NCBI GenBank assembly: GCA_021413705.1
Contig: JAIOPX010000433.1
Span: forward strand, 1 to 49,684
Direction of reading: 5' to 3'
DNA length: 49,684 nt
Source of the DNA: Planctomycetota bacterium
GTDB taxonomy: Bacteria; Planctomycetota; Planctomycetia; Pirellulales; UBA7805
Below the pieces are notes generated by a model. That model worked only from the letters and a program-made list of their open reading frames with translations. It did not search any database and had not been told where the DNA came from. Both the position numbers and the translations under genes were made by a program. This document shows positions 32,080-39,754 of the stretch, piece after piece. Within the stretch, counting starts at the first letter, position 1. Each line of letters opens with the position of its first letter.

Positions 32080-32260
32080 CGGTGGCGCGGCAGACTGGGT
32101 TGCACGCATAAACGGCCGAGTGCGCTTGCACTGCGAGCGCAGGCGATGTCGATCACAACGACACGTCGATCTTCCGGCGGCGAAATTATTATCGGCCTAT
32201 TGCATGGACCGCGCCGAAGCGGTTCAATAATTTTCAGGGACTTGCCTTAGCAATTCAATA

Positions 32261-32330
32261 GATCGGCCGCTGGGCGCTAGCCCCCAGTTCGTACGGCAAT
32301 GAACCGTGGGCTAGCGTCCGGCGGCTGATC
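32261..32330. repeat. palindromic element, GCTAGC family, copy 2
   Basis: GATCGGCCGCTGGGCGCTAG.. (32261-32290) faces 32301-32330 with a 10-base loop; the arms match at about 24 of 30 positions. It is the same family as 12647-12722 and lies 25 bases upstream of the cupin ATG, so it is inside that gene's leader. Confidence 0.7.
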
Positions 32331-32354
32331 AAAACTTCTCTGGGAGCAATAGTC

Positions 32355-32783
32355 ATGACACGCAGCTTGATGATGTTGGCGATGGGTGTTGCGATCTGGA
32401 CCGGCGCGGGAATCGAAGCTCACGGGCACGAGGATGGTGAGCAAGTCAAAGTTCTCTCCGTCCACAACGTCAAGGAAAAGCTGGACGGCAAGGACGCGGC
32501 GGTGACGGTCGTGGAGGTGATCATCGAACCGGGAAAAGCCGGCCTTTCGCATCGCCACCCTGGCTCGGCGGTCGTCTACGTGATGGAAGGGGAGTATGAG
32601 CTGGGGATCGACGATCAGCCCACGAAGATCTACAAGGCAGGGGAGACATTTTGCGAGCCGGCGGGTGTGCTGCATCGCGTTTCGAAGAACCCAGCCGCCA
32701 AGGGGAGGACGCGACTGATCGCGGTGGTATTGCACCCGCGCGATGCCAAGCAGGTCGCTGTTCCGGAGCCAACGAAGAAGTAA
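32355..32783 (+). CDS. exported cupin-domain protein
   Basis: A 142-residue single-domain cupin. The N-terminus MTRSLMMLAMGVAIWTGAGI is a short signal peptide ending near IEAHG. Cupin motif 1 is visible as GLSHRHPGSAVVYVMEGEYE, with two metal-ligand His and the Glu, and motif 2 as EPAGVLHRVSKNPAAKG with the third His. Small exported cupins of this kind bind a metal and often act as dioxygenases or sensors, but no substrate can be told. GGGAGC lies 8 bases before the start. The NmrA-like gene follows 23 bases on, probably in the same operon. Confidence 0.9.
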   Translation: MTRSLMMLAMGVAIWTGAGIEAHGHEDGEQVKVLSVHNVKEKLDGKDAAVTVVEVIIEPGKAGLSHRHPGSAVVYVMEGEYELGIDDQPTKIYKAGETFCEPAGVLHRVSKNPAAKGRTRLIAVVLHPRDAKQVAVPEPTKK

Positions 32784-32806
32784 CTTTAACAACGAGGAGA
32801 CGTACG

Positions 32807-33568
32807 ATGAAAATCGTGGTTATCGGCGGCAGCGGGCTCATCGGCAAAAAGGTTGTCAGCCATCTTCGCGCTGAGGGGCATGAAGTGGTGGCGGCGGCCC
32901 CTTCCTCGGGCGTTAACTCGCTGACGGGTAAGGGGCTGGCGGAAGCGCTGGCGGGGGCCGAGGTGGTCGTAGACGTGGCGAATTCTCCCTCGTTCGAAGA
33001 CAAGGCAGTGATGCATTTCTTCGAAACTTCGTCCCGCAATCTGCTGACTGCCGAAGCGGCTGCCGGCGTGAAGCATCATGTGGCGCTCTCCGTCGTCGGC
33101 ACCGATCGCTTGCAAGCCAGCGGATATTTCCGGGCGAAGCTGGTGCAGGAGGATCTGATCAAGGCCTCGCCGATTCCCTACACGATCGTTCGCGCCACGC
33201 AATTCTTCGAGTTCGTAGGCGCGATCGCCCAGTCTGGCGGCAATGGGGATACGCTCCGGTTGCCTCCGGCGATGATGCAACCGATCGTGTCGGACGACGT
33301 CGCTGCGGCGGTGGCCGAAGTTGCGCTGGAGCCGCCGCTGCGTGGCACCGTCGAAGTGGCGGGGCCCGAGCCGATCCGAATGGACGAACTGGTCCGCCGT
33401 TACCTGGTCGCCAATCATGACGGACGACAAGTGATCACAGACGAAAAAGCAACGTACTTCGGTACACCCGTGGACGACCAAAGCCTGACGCCCGGCAGCA
33501 AACCGCGGCTCGGCCCCACGCATTTCGACAATTGGCTGGCCGCCGCCCCGGCGATGGCGGCGCACTGA
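32807..33568 (+). CDS. NmrA-like NAD(P)-binding protein
   Basis: A 253-residue atypical short-chain dehydrogenase. GAGGAG at 32794-32799 supports the ATG at 32807, which immediately begins the dinucleotide-binding motif MKIVVIGGSGLIGKKVVSHL. Other features are VVDVANSPSFED, HHVALSVVGTDR, a YFRAKLVQEDLIKAS segment (equivalent to YxxxK-like KxxxE region) and YTIVRATQFFEF. These are typical of NmrA/SDR_a5 proteins, which bind NAD(P) and act as reductases or redox sensors. The C-terminus DNWLAAAPAMAAH is normal. It follows the cupin gene closely, so the two may act together. Confidence 0.92.
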   Translation: MKIVVIGGSGLIGKKVVSHLRAEGHEVVAAAPSSGVNSLTGKGLAEALAGAEVVVDVANSPSFEDKAVMHFFETSSRNLLTAEAAAGVKHHVALSVVGTDRLQASGYFRAKLVQEDLIKASPIPYTIVRATQFFEFVGAIAQSGGNGDTLRLPPAMMQPIVSDDVAAAVAEVALEPPLRGTVEVAGPEPIRMDELVRRYLVANHDGRQVITDEKATYFGTPVDDQSLTPGSKPRLGPTHFDNWLAAAPAMAAH

Positions 33569-33655
33569 AGCGGCGTTTCATGCTGTACGACGTGCATCTG
33601 GCATCCGGCGTTGCAGCTTGGCCGCTTCCAGTGTCTCTTGAATTGCGCCAGCCGA

Positions 33656-36600
33656 TCAGAGCACGTTTTCCCAGGTGCCGGATTGCGCGAAGACGTAGTC
33701 CACCACTCTCACATCCCGGGTGTCCGTTCCCCCGGCGGTCGCCAGCGCGCTGACCCGCTGGAATCCGGCGACGTAGTTGTAGAAACCCGTGCCAGTGAGC
33801 CGACCATAGTTCGATCGGCCGTAGTATGTATCGGCGCCGGCCGAATCGTAGAGATAGGCCTGGTCACCCGTGCCGCCTGCGTTACCGGCCGTCGCATAGG
33901 CGTTGACTCGATCGAAGTTGCTCGCATAGTTGTAGTAGCCGGCGCCAGACAAATAGGCGTAGGTCGGCCGAGCGGCGAACGTGTCGTTGCCAGCCGAGTC
34001 GTAGAGATGGGCCTCATCGCCTGTGCCGCCAGCGGTCGCGTAGGCATACACTCGATCGAACGCGCTGGCGTAGTTGTAAAAGCCGGTACCGGTCAAGTAT
34101 GCGTAGGTCGGTCGAGCGGCGAACGTGTCGTTGCCCGCCGAGTCGTAGAGGTGAGCCTGGTCCCCCGTGCCCCCTGCGTCACCCGCCGTCGCGTAGGCGT
34201 ACACTTTGTCAAAGGTGCTGGCGTAATTGTAGAACCCGGTGCCGGACAAGGTGGCGAAGGTTGGCCGAGCGGTGAACGTGTCGTTCCCGGCTGAGTCGTA
34301 GAGATAGGCCAGGTCGGCGGTCCCTCCCGCCGTCGCGTAGGCATACACTTTGTCAAAGGAACCTGCGTAGTTGTAAAACCCCGTGCCAGACAAGGTGGCT
34401 AGGGTTGGTTTGGCGTTGAGCGTGTCGTTGCCGGCCGAGTCGTAGAGATTGGCCTGATCTCCCGCGCCTCCTGCATCACCCGCCGTTGCGTAGGCATACA
34501 CTTTGTCGAAGGAACCTGCGTAGTTGTAGAACCCGGTGCCAGACAAGGTGGCTAAGGTTGGCTTGGCACTGAGGGTGTCGTTCCCGGCGGAGTCGTAGAG
34601 ATATGCCTGGTCTCCCGCGCCCCCTGCGTCGCCCGCCGTCGCGTAGGCATACACTTTGTCGAAGGAACCTACGTAGTTATAAAACCCGGTGCCGGACAAG
34701 GTGGCTAAGGTTGGCTTGGCGGTAAATGTGTCGTTCCCGGCCGAGTCGTAGAGGTAGGCCTGATCGGCGGCCCCTCCAGCCGTTGCGTAGGCATACACTT
34801 TGTCAAAAGATTCTGCGTAGTTGTAAAACCCGGTGCCAGACAAGTAAGCGTAGGTCGGCCGGGCGGCGAACGTGTCGTTGCCAATCGAGTCGTAGAGATA
34901 GGCCTGATCGGCGGCCCCACCAGCCGTTGCGTAGGCGCTGACGCGGTCGAAGTCCCCCACGTAGTTGTAAAAATTGTTGCCGGACATGTAGGCGTATGTT
35001 GGTCTGGCGGCGAACGTGTCGTTGCCAGCCGAGTCGTAGAGCGAGGCCCGGTCGTCGGCGCCGTCGCCGCTATAAACGTACTGTGTTTCGAAGCCGTCCG
35101 CATGCAGGGTGTAGAGGGAGCCGGTCACGTCGAGCAACCCAGGCCGAAGTGTGACCGTTTCGTTTCCGCTTTTTCCCGTGAAGGTCAGCTTGTCGTTGCC
35201 GCCGAGGCCATGGACGTTGATCGTCGTCACGTTGGCAGCCGCGTAAGTGAATGTCGCGCCCCTGAATGTGACGACGACGTTGGTCCCCACTGAGACTGTG
35301 ATCGTGTCCGCCAAAGTCGTGCCGGTCACTTCCAGCGTTGTCCCGGTGAGCGTGGGTGGGAGAACCTGATTGCCAAAGTTGGGGGATTCGGCCACGCCGA
35401 ACGTGCCGGCAATGATCTCGCTGGTCTCCAGGACGAACTCATGCTCTCCCGATTCGCCGGGGAATGTCTGTTGCCAGCCTTCCTGCGACACTTCGCGCAC
35501 CGTGTAGTTCCCAGCATCCAGTCCATTGAACCAATATGCGCCGACTTCGACTGCCGACGTGCCGGGATCGTCACCGGTAATCGCCTCGCGGATCACCTCC
35601 CCATTCTGAACGAGTTGAACTTTCCAACCGTTGACTCCCGGCTCGCCGCTGTCCCAGGCGCCGTCGCCATTTTGATCCTGCCACTTGAAGCCGCGAATTT
35701 CCGCGTATCCGTACAGATAGGCCCGGCCGGTGACAACGCCTTCTGCGTTCTTCGCTGATGGTGCGCCGATCAGTAGTTTGTTGCCGCTAGCCGCCACGGA
35801 CACGCCGAAAGAGGCATCCTGCACGACAGGATTATCGAAGGTGTGCAAGAGATTGCCCGAGGTGGCATTAAACAGGTGCGCCTGACCGACAACGCTGCCA
35901 TGGCTTCTGTCATGTGGCGCCCCGATGAGCACGTTGTTGCCGCTGACCGCCACCGCATGTCCAAATTGATCGCCGGTGTCGAATTCTGTAATGGACGGCG
36001 TCGGCGTGGGATCGTCGAAGGTATGCACGAGATTGCCCGTCTTCGCGTCATACAAGTACGCCTGACCAACGTCCTCTCCTTGGTCCCCTTGGGGGTCTGC
36101 CAAGGGCGCCCCAATCAGTATGTTGTTGCCACTGATCGATACCGCGGTGGAGAATAAGGTATGGGCCGCTACGGGATTGGAGAAAGTATGCACCAGGTTT
36201 CCCGTCACCGCGTCGAACAGGTGAGCCTGGCCGTAGCCGATCCCCAGGGTGCTATCGCGGTAGGCCCCAATCAGCACGTTGTTGCCGCTGATCGCCACCG
36301 ATTGGCCGAACCCGTCACTTATATCGCTAGGCGTAGCGCCAGGCGTAGGCGTGGGATCATGGAACGTATGAAGCAGGTTGCCCGTGGTCGCGTCGAACAA
36401 GTAGGCCATTCCAACGTCGAACCCGTCCGTGTCGTCGCCAAAAGCGCCGATCAGCACAAGATTGCCGCTGATCGCCACTGATTGGCCGAAGAGATCGAGT
36501 TTCCCGGGCGTGGGATTTTGGAAGGTGTGCAGGATGTTTTTCGTGGTGGCGTCGATCAGGTAAGCCTGACCGGACTGACGCAAATCAACTTCTGGAGGTG

Positions 36601-36976
36601 AGTGTTCTCCGTAGCTGCTATTTCCAATCAGCACGAAATTGCCGCTGGTGGCCATCACATCGCCGCCGCCCCCCCCAGGATTGTTGAAGCTCCTCACCAG
36701 ACTCCCCGTGGCCGCATCGAACAGTCGCAATCCTTCCCCGTTGCCTCCAGCGCTTTGCTGCGCAACCAGCACGTTGTTTCCGTCCATCGCCACTTTGTGG
36801 CCGAAGCCGTGCGATGTCACCCCGGGCGCGGGATCGTCGATGGTGCGAAGCAGAGCAAGGTCTGCTGCCAGCATTCGCCGGTCCTCCAATCGCTCGATCC
36901 CCAGCCGGCGTGTTGGCTTGCGCCGAGAAGTTTTGCGGGACGAGGACCGACTACGATTGAAGATCCACTTAAACAT
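33656..36976 (-). CDS. large exported LEPR-XLL protein with FG-GAP propeller and tandem repeats
   Basis: An 1106-residue surface or secreted protein. The N-terminus is basic and contains RRLGIERLEDRRMLAAD, the LEPR-XLL-type motif typical of giant planctomycete exported proteins. Residues about 40-425 hold seven FG-GAP/beta-propeller-like repeats with the phrase FGQSVAISGNNVLIGA recurring. Residues about 428-545 resemble an SdrD B-like, calcium-binding beta-sandwich (GFKWQDQNGDGAWDSGEPGV, DAGNYTVREVSQEGW). Residues about 550-640 are a beta-rich linker (NVHGLGGNDKLTFTGKSGNE). Then nine tandem 48-51 residue repeats follow (YLYDSAGNDTF, then SGTGFYNYASxFDKVYAYAT), ending at about 1080. The protein closes with FAQSGTWENVL. 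Function is probably adhesion or matrix, by analogy of domains only. Confidence 0.9.
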   Translation of the reverse strand: MFKWIFNRSRSSSRKTSRRKPTRRLGIERLEDRRMLAADLALLRTIDDPAPGVTSHGFGHKVAMDGNNVLVAQQSAGGNGEGLRLFDAATGSLVRSFNNPGGGGGDVMATSGNFVLIGNSSYGEHSPPEVDLRQSGQAYLIDATTKNILHTFQNPTPGKLDLFGQSVAISGNLVLIGAFGDDTDGFDVGMAYLFDATTGNLLHTFHDPTPTPGATPSDISDGFGQSVAISGNNVLIGAYRDSTLGIGYGQAHLFDAVTGNLVHTFSNPVAAHTLFSTAVSISGNNILIGAPLADPQGDQGEDVGQAYLYDAKTGNLVHTFDDPTPTPSITEFDTGDQFGHAVAVSGNNVLIGAPHDRSHGSVVGQAHLFNATSGNLLHTFDNPVVQDASFGVSVAASGNKLLIGAPSAKNAEGVVTGRAYLYGYAEIRGFKWQDQNGDGAWDSGEPGVNGWKVQLVQNGEVIREAITGDDPGTSAVEVGAYWFNGLDAGNYTVREVSQEGWQQTFPGESGEHEFVLETSEIIAGTFGVAESPNFGNQVLPPTLTGTTLEVTGTTLADTITVSVGTNVVVTFRGATFTYAAANVTTINVHGLGGNDKLTFTGKSGNETVTLRPGLLDVTGSLYTLHADGFETQYVYSGDGADDRASLYDSAGNDTFAARPTYAYMSGNNFYNYVGDFDRVSAYATAGGAADQAYLYDSIGNDTFAARPTYAYLSGTGFYNYAESFDKVYAYATAGGAADQAYLYDSAGNDTFTAKPTLATLSGTGFYNYVGSFDKVYAYATAGDAGGAGDQAYLYDSAGNDTLSAKPTLATLSGTGFYNYAGSFDKVYAYATAGDAGGAGDQANLYDSAGNDTLNAKPTLATLSGTGFYNYAGSFDKVYAYATAGGTADLAYLYDSAGNDTFTARPTFATLSGTGFYNYASTFDKVYAYATAGDAGGTGDQAHLYDSAGNDTFAARPTYAYLTGTGFYNYASAFDRVYAYATAGGTGDEAHLYDSAGNDTFAARPTYAYLSGAGYYNYASNFDRVNAYATAGNAGGTGDQAYLYDSAGADTYYGRSNYGRLTGTGFYNYVAGFQRVSALATAGGTDTRDVRVVDYVFAQSGTWENVL
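33735..35049 (-). repeat. nine tandem 144-153-base coding repeats
   Basis: Each unit encodes LYDSAGNDTF...SGTGFYNY..FDKVYAYATAG. The three central units are almost identical (KPTLATLSGTGFYNYxGSFD), a sign of recent duplication or gene conversion. Unit length differs by three residues depending on GDAGGAGDQ versus GGAADQ ends. Confidence 0.9.
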
Positions 36977-37300
36977 GGCCCCAGCTCCGTTGTGAAATGA
37001 AAGTTATGGGTGCAAAGTTAGTTTGATGAGGATTTCTTTCGTCGGAAACAAGTGCTGGCTGTCCACAAAGAAGGCTCAACGGCCAGGTCAGCTCAGGAAT
37101 TGCTCAAAACACCGCCCCCCGAAGGCATGATAAAATGAGGGGCGACAGGAGGACTTCATGTATAACTGCCACGGACTGAGATGTCAAACATCTGACATCC
37201 TATGTTTACGGCGCGGCCATTGACATTGGGGCCAGCGCAAGCGATCACCATCCGCCCCATCGACTCAGTTGGTGACGCGACGGTTGCGATAAACCAGCGG
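36977..37300. other. 324-base interval, no clear gene
   Basis: It holds the leader of the LEPR-XLL gene and possible 3' sequence of the tautomerase gene. On the plus strand AGGAGGA (37148-37154) precedes an ATG at 37158 with a 21-codon frame (MYNCHGLRCQTSDILCLRRG then H). A small palindrome, GATGTCA-N6-TGACATC, lies at 37180-37199. I do not call a gene. Confidence 0.4.
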
Positions 37301-37519
37301 CTACTTGCCTGATTGGGCCGCGTTCTGCCGGCGGTACTCTGCGACCGGCAGTCCACCCATGCCCCAGTCTTCCAGTTCCACTTCCTGGATGACCACAAAA
37401 GTTTGTGCCGGCTTCTTGTTCAGCACGTCGGTCAGTAATTCGGTCGCTCCCTTGATAAGCGCGACTTTCTGCTCCGGCGTTGTCCCCTCCCGGGTGATCT
37501 GGATCGTCACGATTGGCAT
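37301..37519 (-). CDS. 4-oxalocrotonate tautomerase-family protein
   Basis: A 72-residue member of the tautomerase superfamily, whose N-terminal Pro (exposed after Met removal) is the catalytic base. The ATG at 37517-37519 gives MPIVTIQITREGTTPEQKVA, matching the family start; the next conserved segment is IKGATELLTDVLNKKPAQTF followed by VVIQEVELEDWGMGGLPV, with WGxGG-like ending. The known conserved Arg positions are partly present (TREG). Small tautomerases of this group isomerise unsaturated keto acids, but the substrate here is unknown. It is 25 bases downstream of the SDR gene and likely in one operon with it and ohr. Confidence 0.92.
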   Translation of the reverse strand: MPIVTIQITREGTTPEQKVALIKGATELLTDVLNKKPAQTFVVIQEVELEDWGMGGLPVAEYRRQNAAQSGK

Positions 37520-37544
37520 GGCATGCTCCTCAATGGGTGTTAGT

Positions 37545-38258
37545 TTACCAGTGGCCCGCGTGCGCGCCGCCATCGACGTGCAAAGTTTCGCCGGTCACAA
37601 AACCGGCCGACTCCAAATATAACACGGCGTCAACAATCTCCTGGACTTCCCCCATGCGATTCACGGCATGTAGTCCAGCGAGGAAGGCGTGGGTTTCAGG
37701 GGCGTGCATCGGTGTCTTGATCACGCCCGGCGCCACCGCGTTGACACGGATGCCCCGGTCCGCATATTCGATCGCCAGCGACCGGGTGACGGCATCCAAG
37801 CCTCCTTTGGTGAGGGACGCCAGCGCCGATGGCACGCCTCGGACCGGCTGGCCCACGAGCGTCGTCGTCATGTTGACGATGTGCCCGCCACCTTGTACAA
37901 GCATCTGCCGCACCGCTCGCTGAGAAACATAGAAGAAACCGGCCACGTTCACCGACAGCTTGCGAACAAAATCGGCCTCGGTGTATTCGATGAATGGCTT
38001 GGCAATGAAGATCCCGGCGTTGTTGACCAGCGTATCGACGCGGCCGAACTTTTCGACCGCAGCGCCGATCACCCGATCGGCGACGGCCGGTTCGGCGATG
38101 TCGCCGGCGACCGACAACACGTCTGCCGAAGCGTCGGGCTGGATGGAGCGGGAGTTGGCAACGACGCGATAACCGCGGTCGAGAAATCCGCGGACCAGCG
38201 CCGCCCCAATGCCCTGGGATGCGCCCGTAATCACGGCAACTTTGCGCTGATTTTCCAT
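37545..38258 (-). CDS. short-chain dehydrogenase/reductase-family protein lacking the usual Tyr
   Basis: A 237-residue Rossmann-fold protein. GAGGAG lies just before the ATG at 38256-38258. The cofactor motif TGASQGIG (about residues 11-18), the NNAG motif and the VNAVAPGVIKTPM segment are present. The active-site region reads NMTTTLVGQPVRGVPSALAS then LTKGG, so the Lys is kept but the Tyr of YxxxK is Ala and the Ser position is Thr. The protein may therefore not be a classical oxidoreductase or may use another residue. The C-terminal GGAHAGHW is normal for SDRs. It is in line with ohr upstream (90 bases) and the tautomerase downstream. Confidence 0.9.
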   Translation of the reverse strand: MENQRKVAVITGASQGIGAALVRGFLDRGYRVVANSRSIQPDASADVLSVAGDIAEPAVADRVIGAAVEKFGRVDTLVNNAGIFIAKPFIEYTEADFVRKLSVNVAGFFYVSQRAVRQMLVQGGGHIVNMTTTLVGQPVRGVPSALASLTKGGLDAVTRSLAIEYADRGIRVNAVAPGVIKTPMHAPETHAFLAGLHAVNRMGEVQEIVDAVLYLESAGFVTGETLHVDGGAHAGHW

Positions 38259-38348
38259 GGCGATTCTCCTCAGGAAATAGACCACCGCTGGACCGACATG
38301 ACCTGCCCGCACTCACAAGGTAATTCTGCGCGGGCAGGTCAGTTCACC

Positions 38349-38765
38349 TTACACGAGGTTGATTTCGACTTCGATGTTACCACGCGTGGCTTTGGAGTAG
38401 GGGCAGATTTGATGCGCCGCATCCACCACAGCCCGCGCGATCTCGGGGTCCATACCCGGGAGGCTAATGTTCAGCCGTGCCCGCAGCACGAAGCCCCCTT
38501 CATTCGTGCCAAGATCCACCTCGGCGTCCACGGCGCGCTCGGGAGGCAGGCTAACCTTCATCTTGCCCGCCGCCACCCCCATCGCCCCGATGAAGCAGGC
38601 CGACCAACCCGCTGCGAACAGTTGTTCCGGGTTTGTCCCTTCTCCCTTGGCTCCGGGAGAAGTCAGCCTGATATCGAGCCGGCCATCCGAACTGCGGGAT
38701 GCACCATCCCGGCCACCCGTGGTGTGCGTTTTTGCCGTGTAGAGAACTTTATCGAGTGTGGACAT
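38349..38765 (-). CDS. ohr: Ohr-family organic hydroperoxide resistance protein
   Basis: A 138-residue thiol peroxidase that reduces organic hydroperoxides, using lipoylated partners. The two redox Cys are at about 57 (AAGWSACFIGAM) and about 121 (HQICPYSKATRGNIEV), as in Ohr/OsmC. The N-terminal LDKVLYTAKTHTTGGRDG and GEGTNPEQLFAAG are typical of Ohr rather than OsmC. It is the first gene of a probable three-gene minus-strand operon (ohr, SDR, tautomerase). Its regulator OhrR is not adjacent in the window. Confidence 0.94.
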   Translation of the reverse strand: MSTLDKVLYTAKTHTTGGRDGASRSSDGRLDIRLTSPGAKGEGTNPEQLFAAGWSACFIGAMGVAAGKMKVSLPPERAVDAEVDLGTNEGGFVLRARLNISLPGMDPEIARAVVDAAHQICPYSKATRGNIEVEINLV

Positions 38766-38918
38766 GACAATCTCCTTTTCCGTGGATATGAGTGGTTAGT
38801 TGGCCGTCGTCTCTGCTGAGAAATACCGGCGATTTGCTCGAACCTTACAAGAGTGACGCCAGGATACCAGGAATTGCCCAGCCGCTCACCTCTGCCATAT
38901 CTCGCAACCGCAACTACA

Positions 38919-39650
38919 ATGTCTCTCAATCGCCCTGAGACCATACCACCCGCGACTTCATTCTCTCCCCGGAACTTTTGGATGCTCCCCGCCAACTATC
39001 ACCTCCGCACGCTTGAACCTTCCGACTACGACGAGATCATCGCGATTTGCAAGCAGGTTTATCCGACCGAGGTGCCTTACACCCTGGACGAGCTGGAGGA
39101 ACATTACACCGTCTTCCCCCAGGGGCAGTTCGTGGCGATCGACACGGATAGCCAAGCCGTGGCCGGTGTGCATTTTACGCTCCGGCTGCGGTTGCTCGAT
39201 TTTCATATCGACGATTCGTGGGACATCCTCACCGCCGGCGGGACGTTTGCCGATCACAATCCCGACGGCCCGACGCTCTACGGCGCCGATATCATGGTCC
39301 ATCCCCGCCATCAGCATCACGGACTGGCGCACGCGCTGACCGACGTTACGCGGCAGCTTGTCGAGGAGGAGCGACTATGGCGGATGGTGGGGGCCAGTCG
39401 GCTGCCAGGGTATAGCCAACGCCGCGAGGCCTTAAGCCCGGAAGAATATGTCGAGGCGGTGCTGGAAGGGGAGCTTGTCGATCCAGTGCTAACGGCGCAC
39501 CTGAAGGATGGTTGGACCGTGGTGCGGCCGATCCACGGCTATCTGGATCACGACGAAGAGAGCGCCGGCTGGGCCGCGGTGATCCAGTGGGTCAATCCCG
39601 AATGTCCGCCGCCGAGCGAACTGGACCTGGGGCGGTTTGAGATGCCTTGA
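38919..39650 (+). CDS. GNAT-family N-acetyltransferase
   Basis: The GNAT fold with acetyl-CoA-dependent transfer to an unknown amine. The ATG at 38919 gives 243 residues; an alternative at 38982 (MLPANYHLRTLEPSDYDEII) would give 222 and begins close to the first beta strand. Neither has a strong ribosome binding site. The core segments are FVAIDTDSQAVAGVHFTLRL, the beta4 ADIMVHPRHQHHGLAHALTD (the acetyl-CoA-binding Q/RxxGxG/A loop appears as HQHHGLA), and GYSQRREALSPEEYVEAVLE. The C-terminal half includes WTVVRPIHGYLDHDEES, an added segment found in a subset of GNATs with extended tails. The gene is convergent with the glutamine synthetase. Confidence 0.88.
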   Translation: MSLNRPETIPPATSFSPRNFWMLPANYHLRTLEPSDYDEIIAICKQVYPTEVPYTLDELEEHYTVFPQGQFVAIDTDSQAVAGVHFTLRLRLLDFHIDDSWDILTAGGTFADHNPDGPTLYGADIMVHPRHQHHGLAHALTDVTRQLVEEERLWRMVGASRLPGYSQRREALSPEEYVEAVLEGELVDPVLTAHLKDGWTVVRPIHGYLDHDEESAGWAAVIQWVNPECPPPSELDLGRFEMP

Positions 39651-39663
39651 TGCCCATATCAAA

Positions 39664-39700
39664 GCCGGCCCCTTTCCGATTCCTTCGGAAAGAGGCCGGC
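39664..39700. repeat. hairpin between convergent GNAT and glutamine synthetase genes
   Basis: GCCGGCCCCTTTCC (39664-39677) faces GGAAAGAGGCCGGC (39687-39700) with one mismatch. It lies 14 bases after the GNAT stop and may serve as a shared transcript end, though no U-run follows on the plus strand. Confidence 0.5.
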
Positions 39701-39715
39701 CTCTCAACGTCTTGA

Positions 39716-39753
39716 AAACAGTAGTGCGTCAGGCAATAGCCTGACCTACTGCA
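39716..39753 (-). terminator. intrinsic terminator after the glutamine synthetase gene
   Basis: On the minus strand CAGTAGGTCAGGC, a TATT loop and GCCTGACGCACTACTG, then TTTTC, form a hairpin with a short U-run directly after the stop codon at 39755-39757. Confidence 0.5.
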
Positions 39754-39754
39754 G

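Noticed and set aside
33735-35049. CRISPR-like or intergenic tandem array
   Set aside because: The repeats are in frame within a long ORF, 144-153 bases long, without unique spacers.
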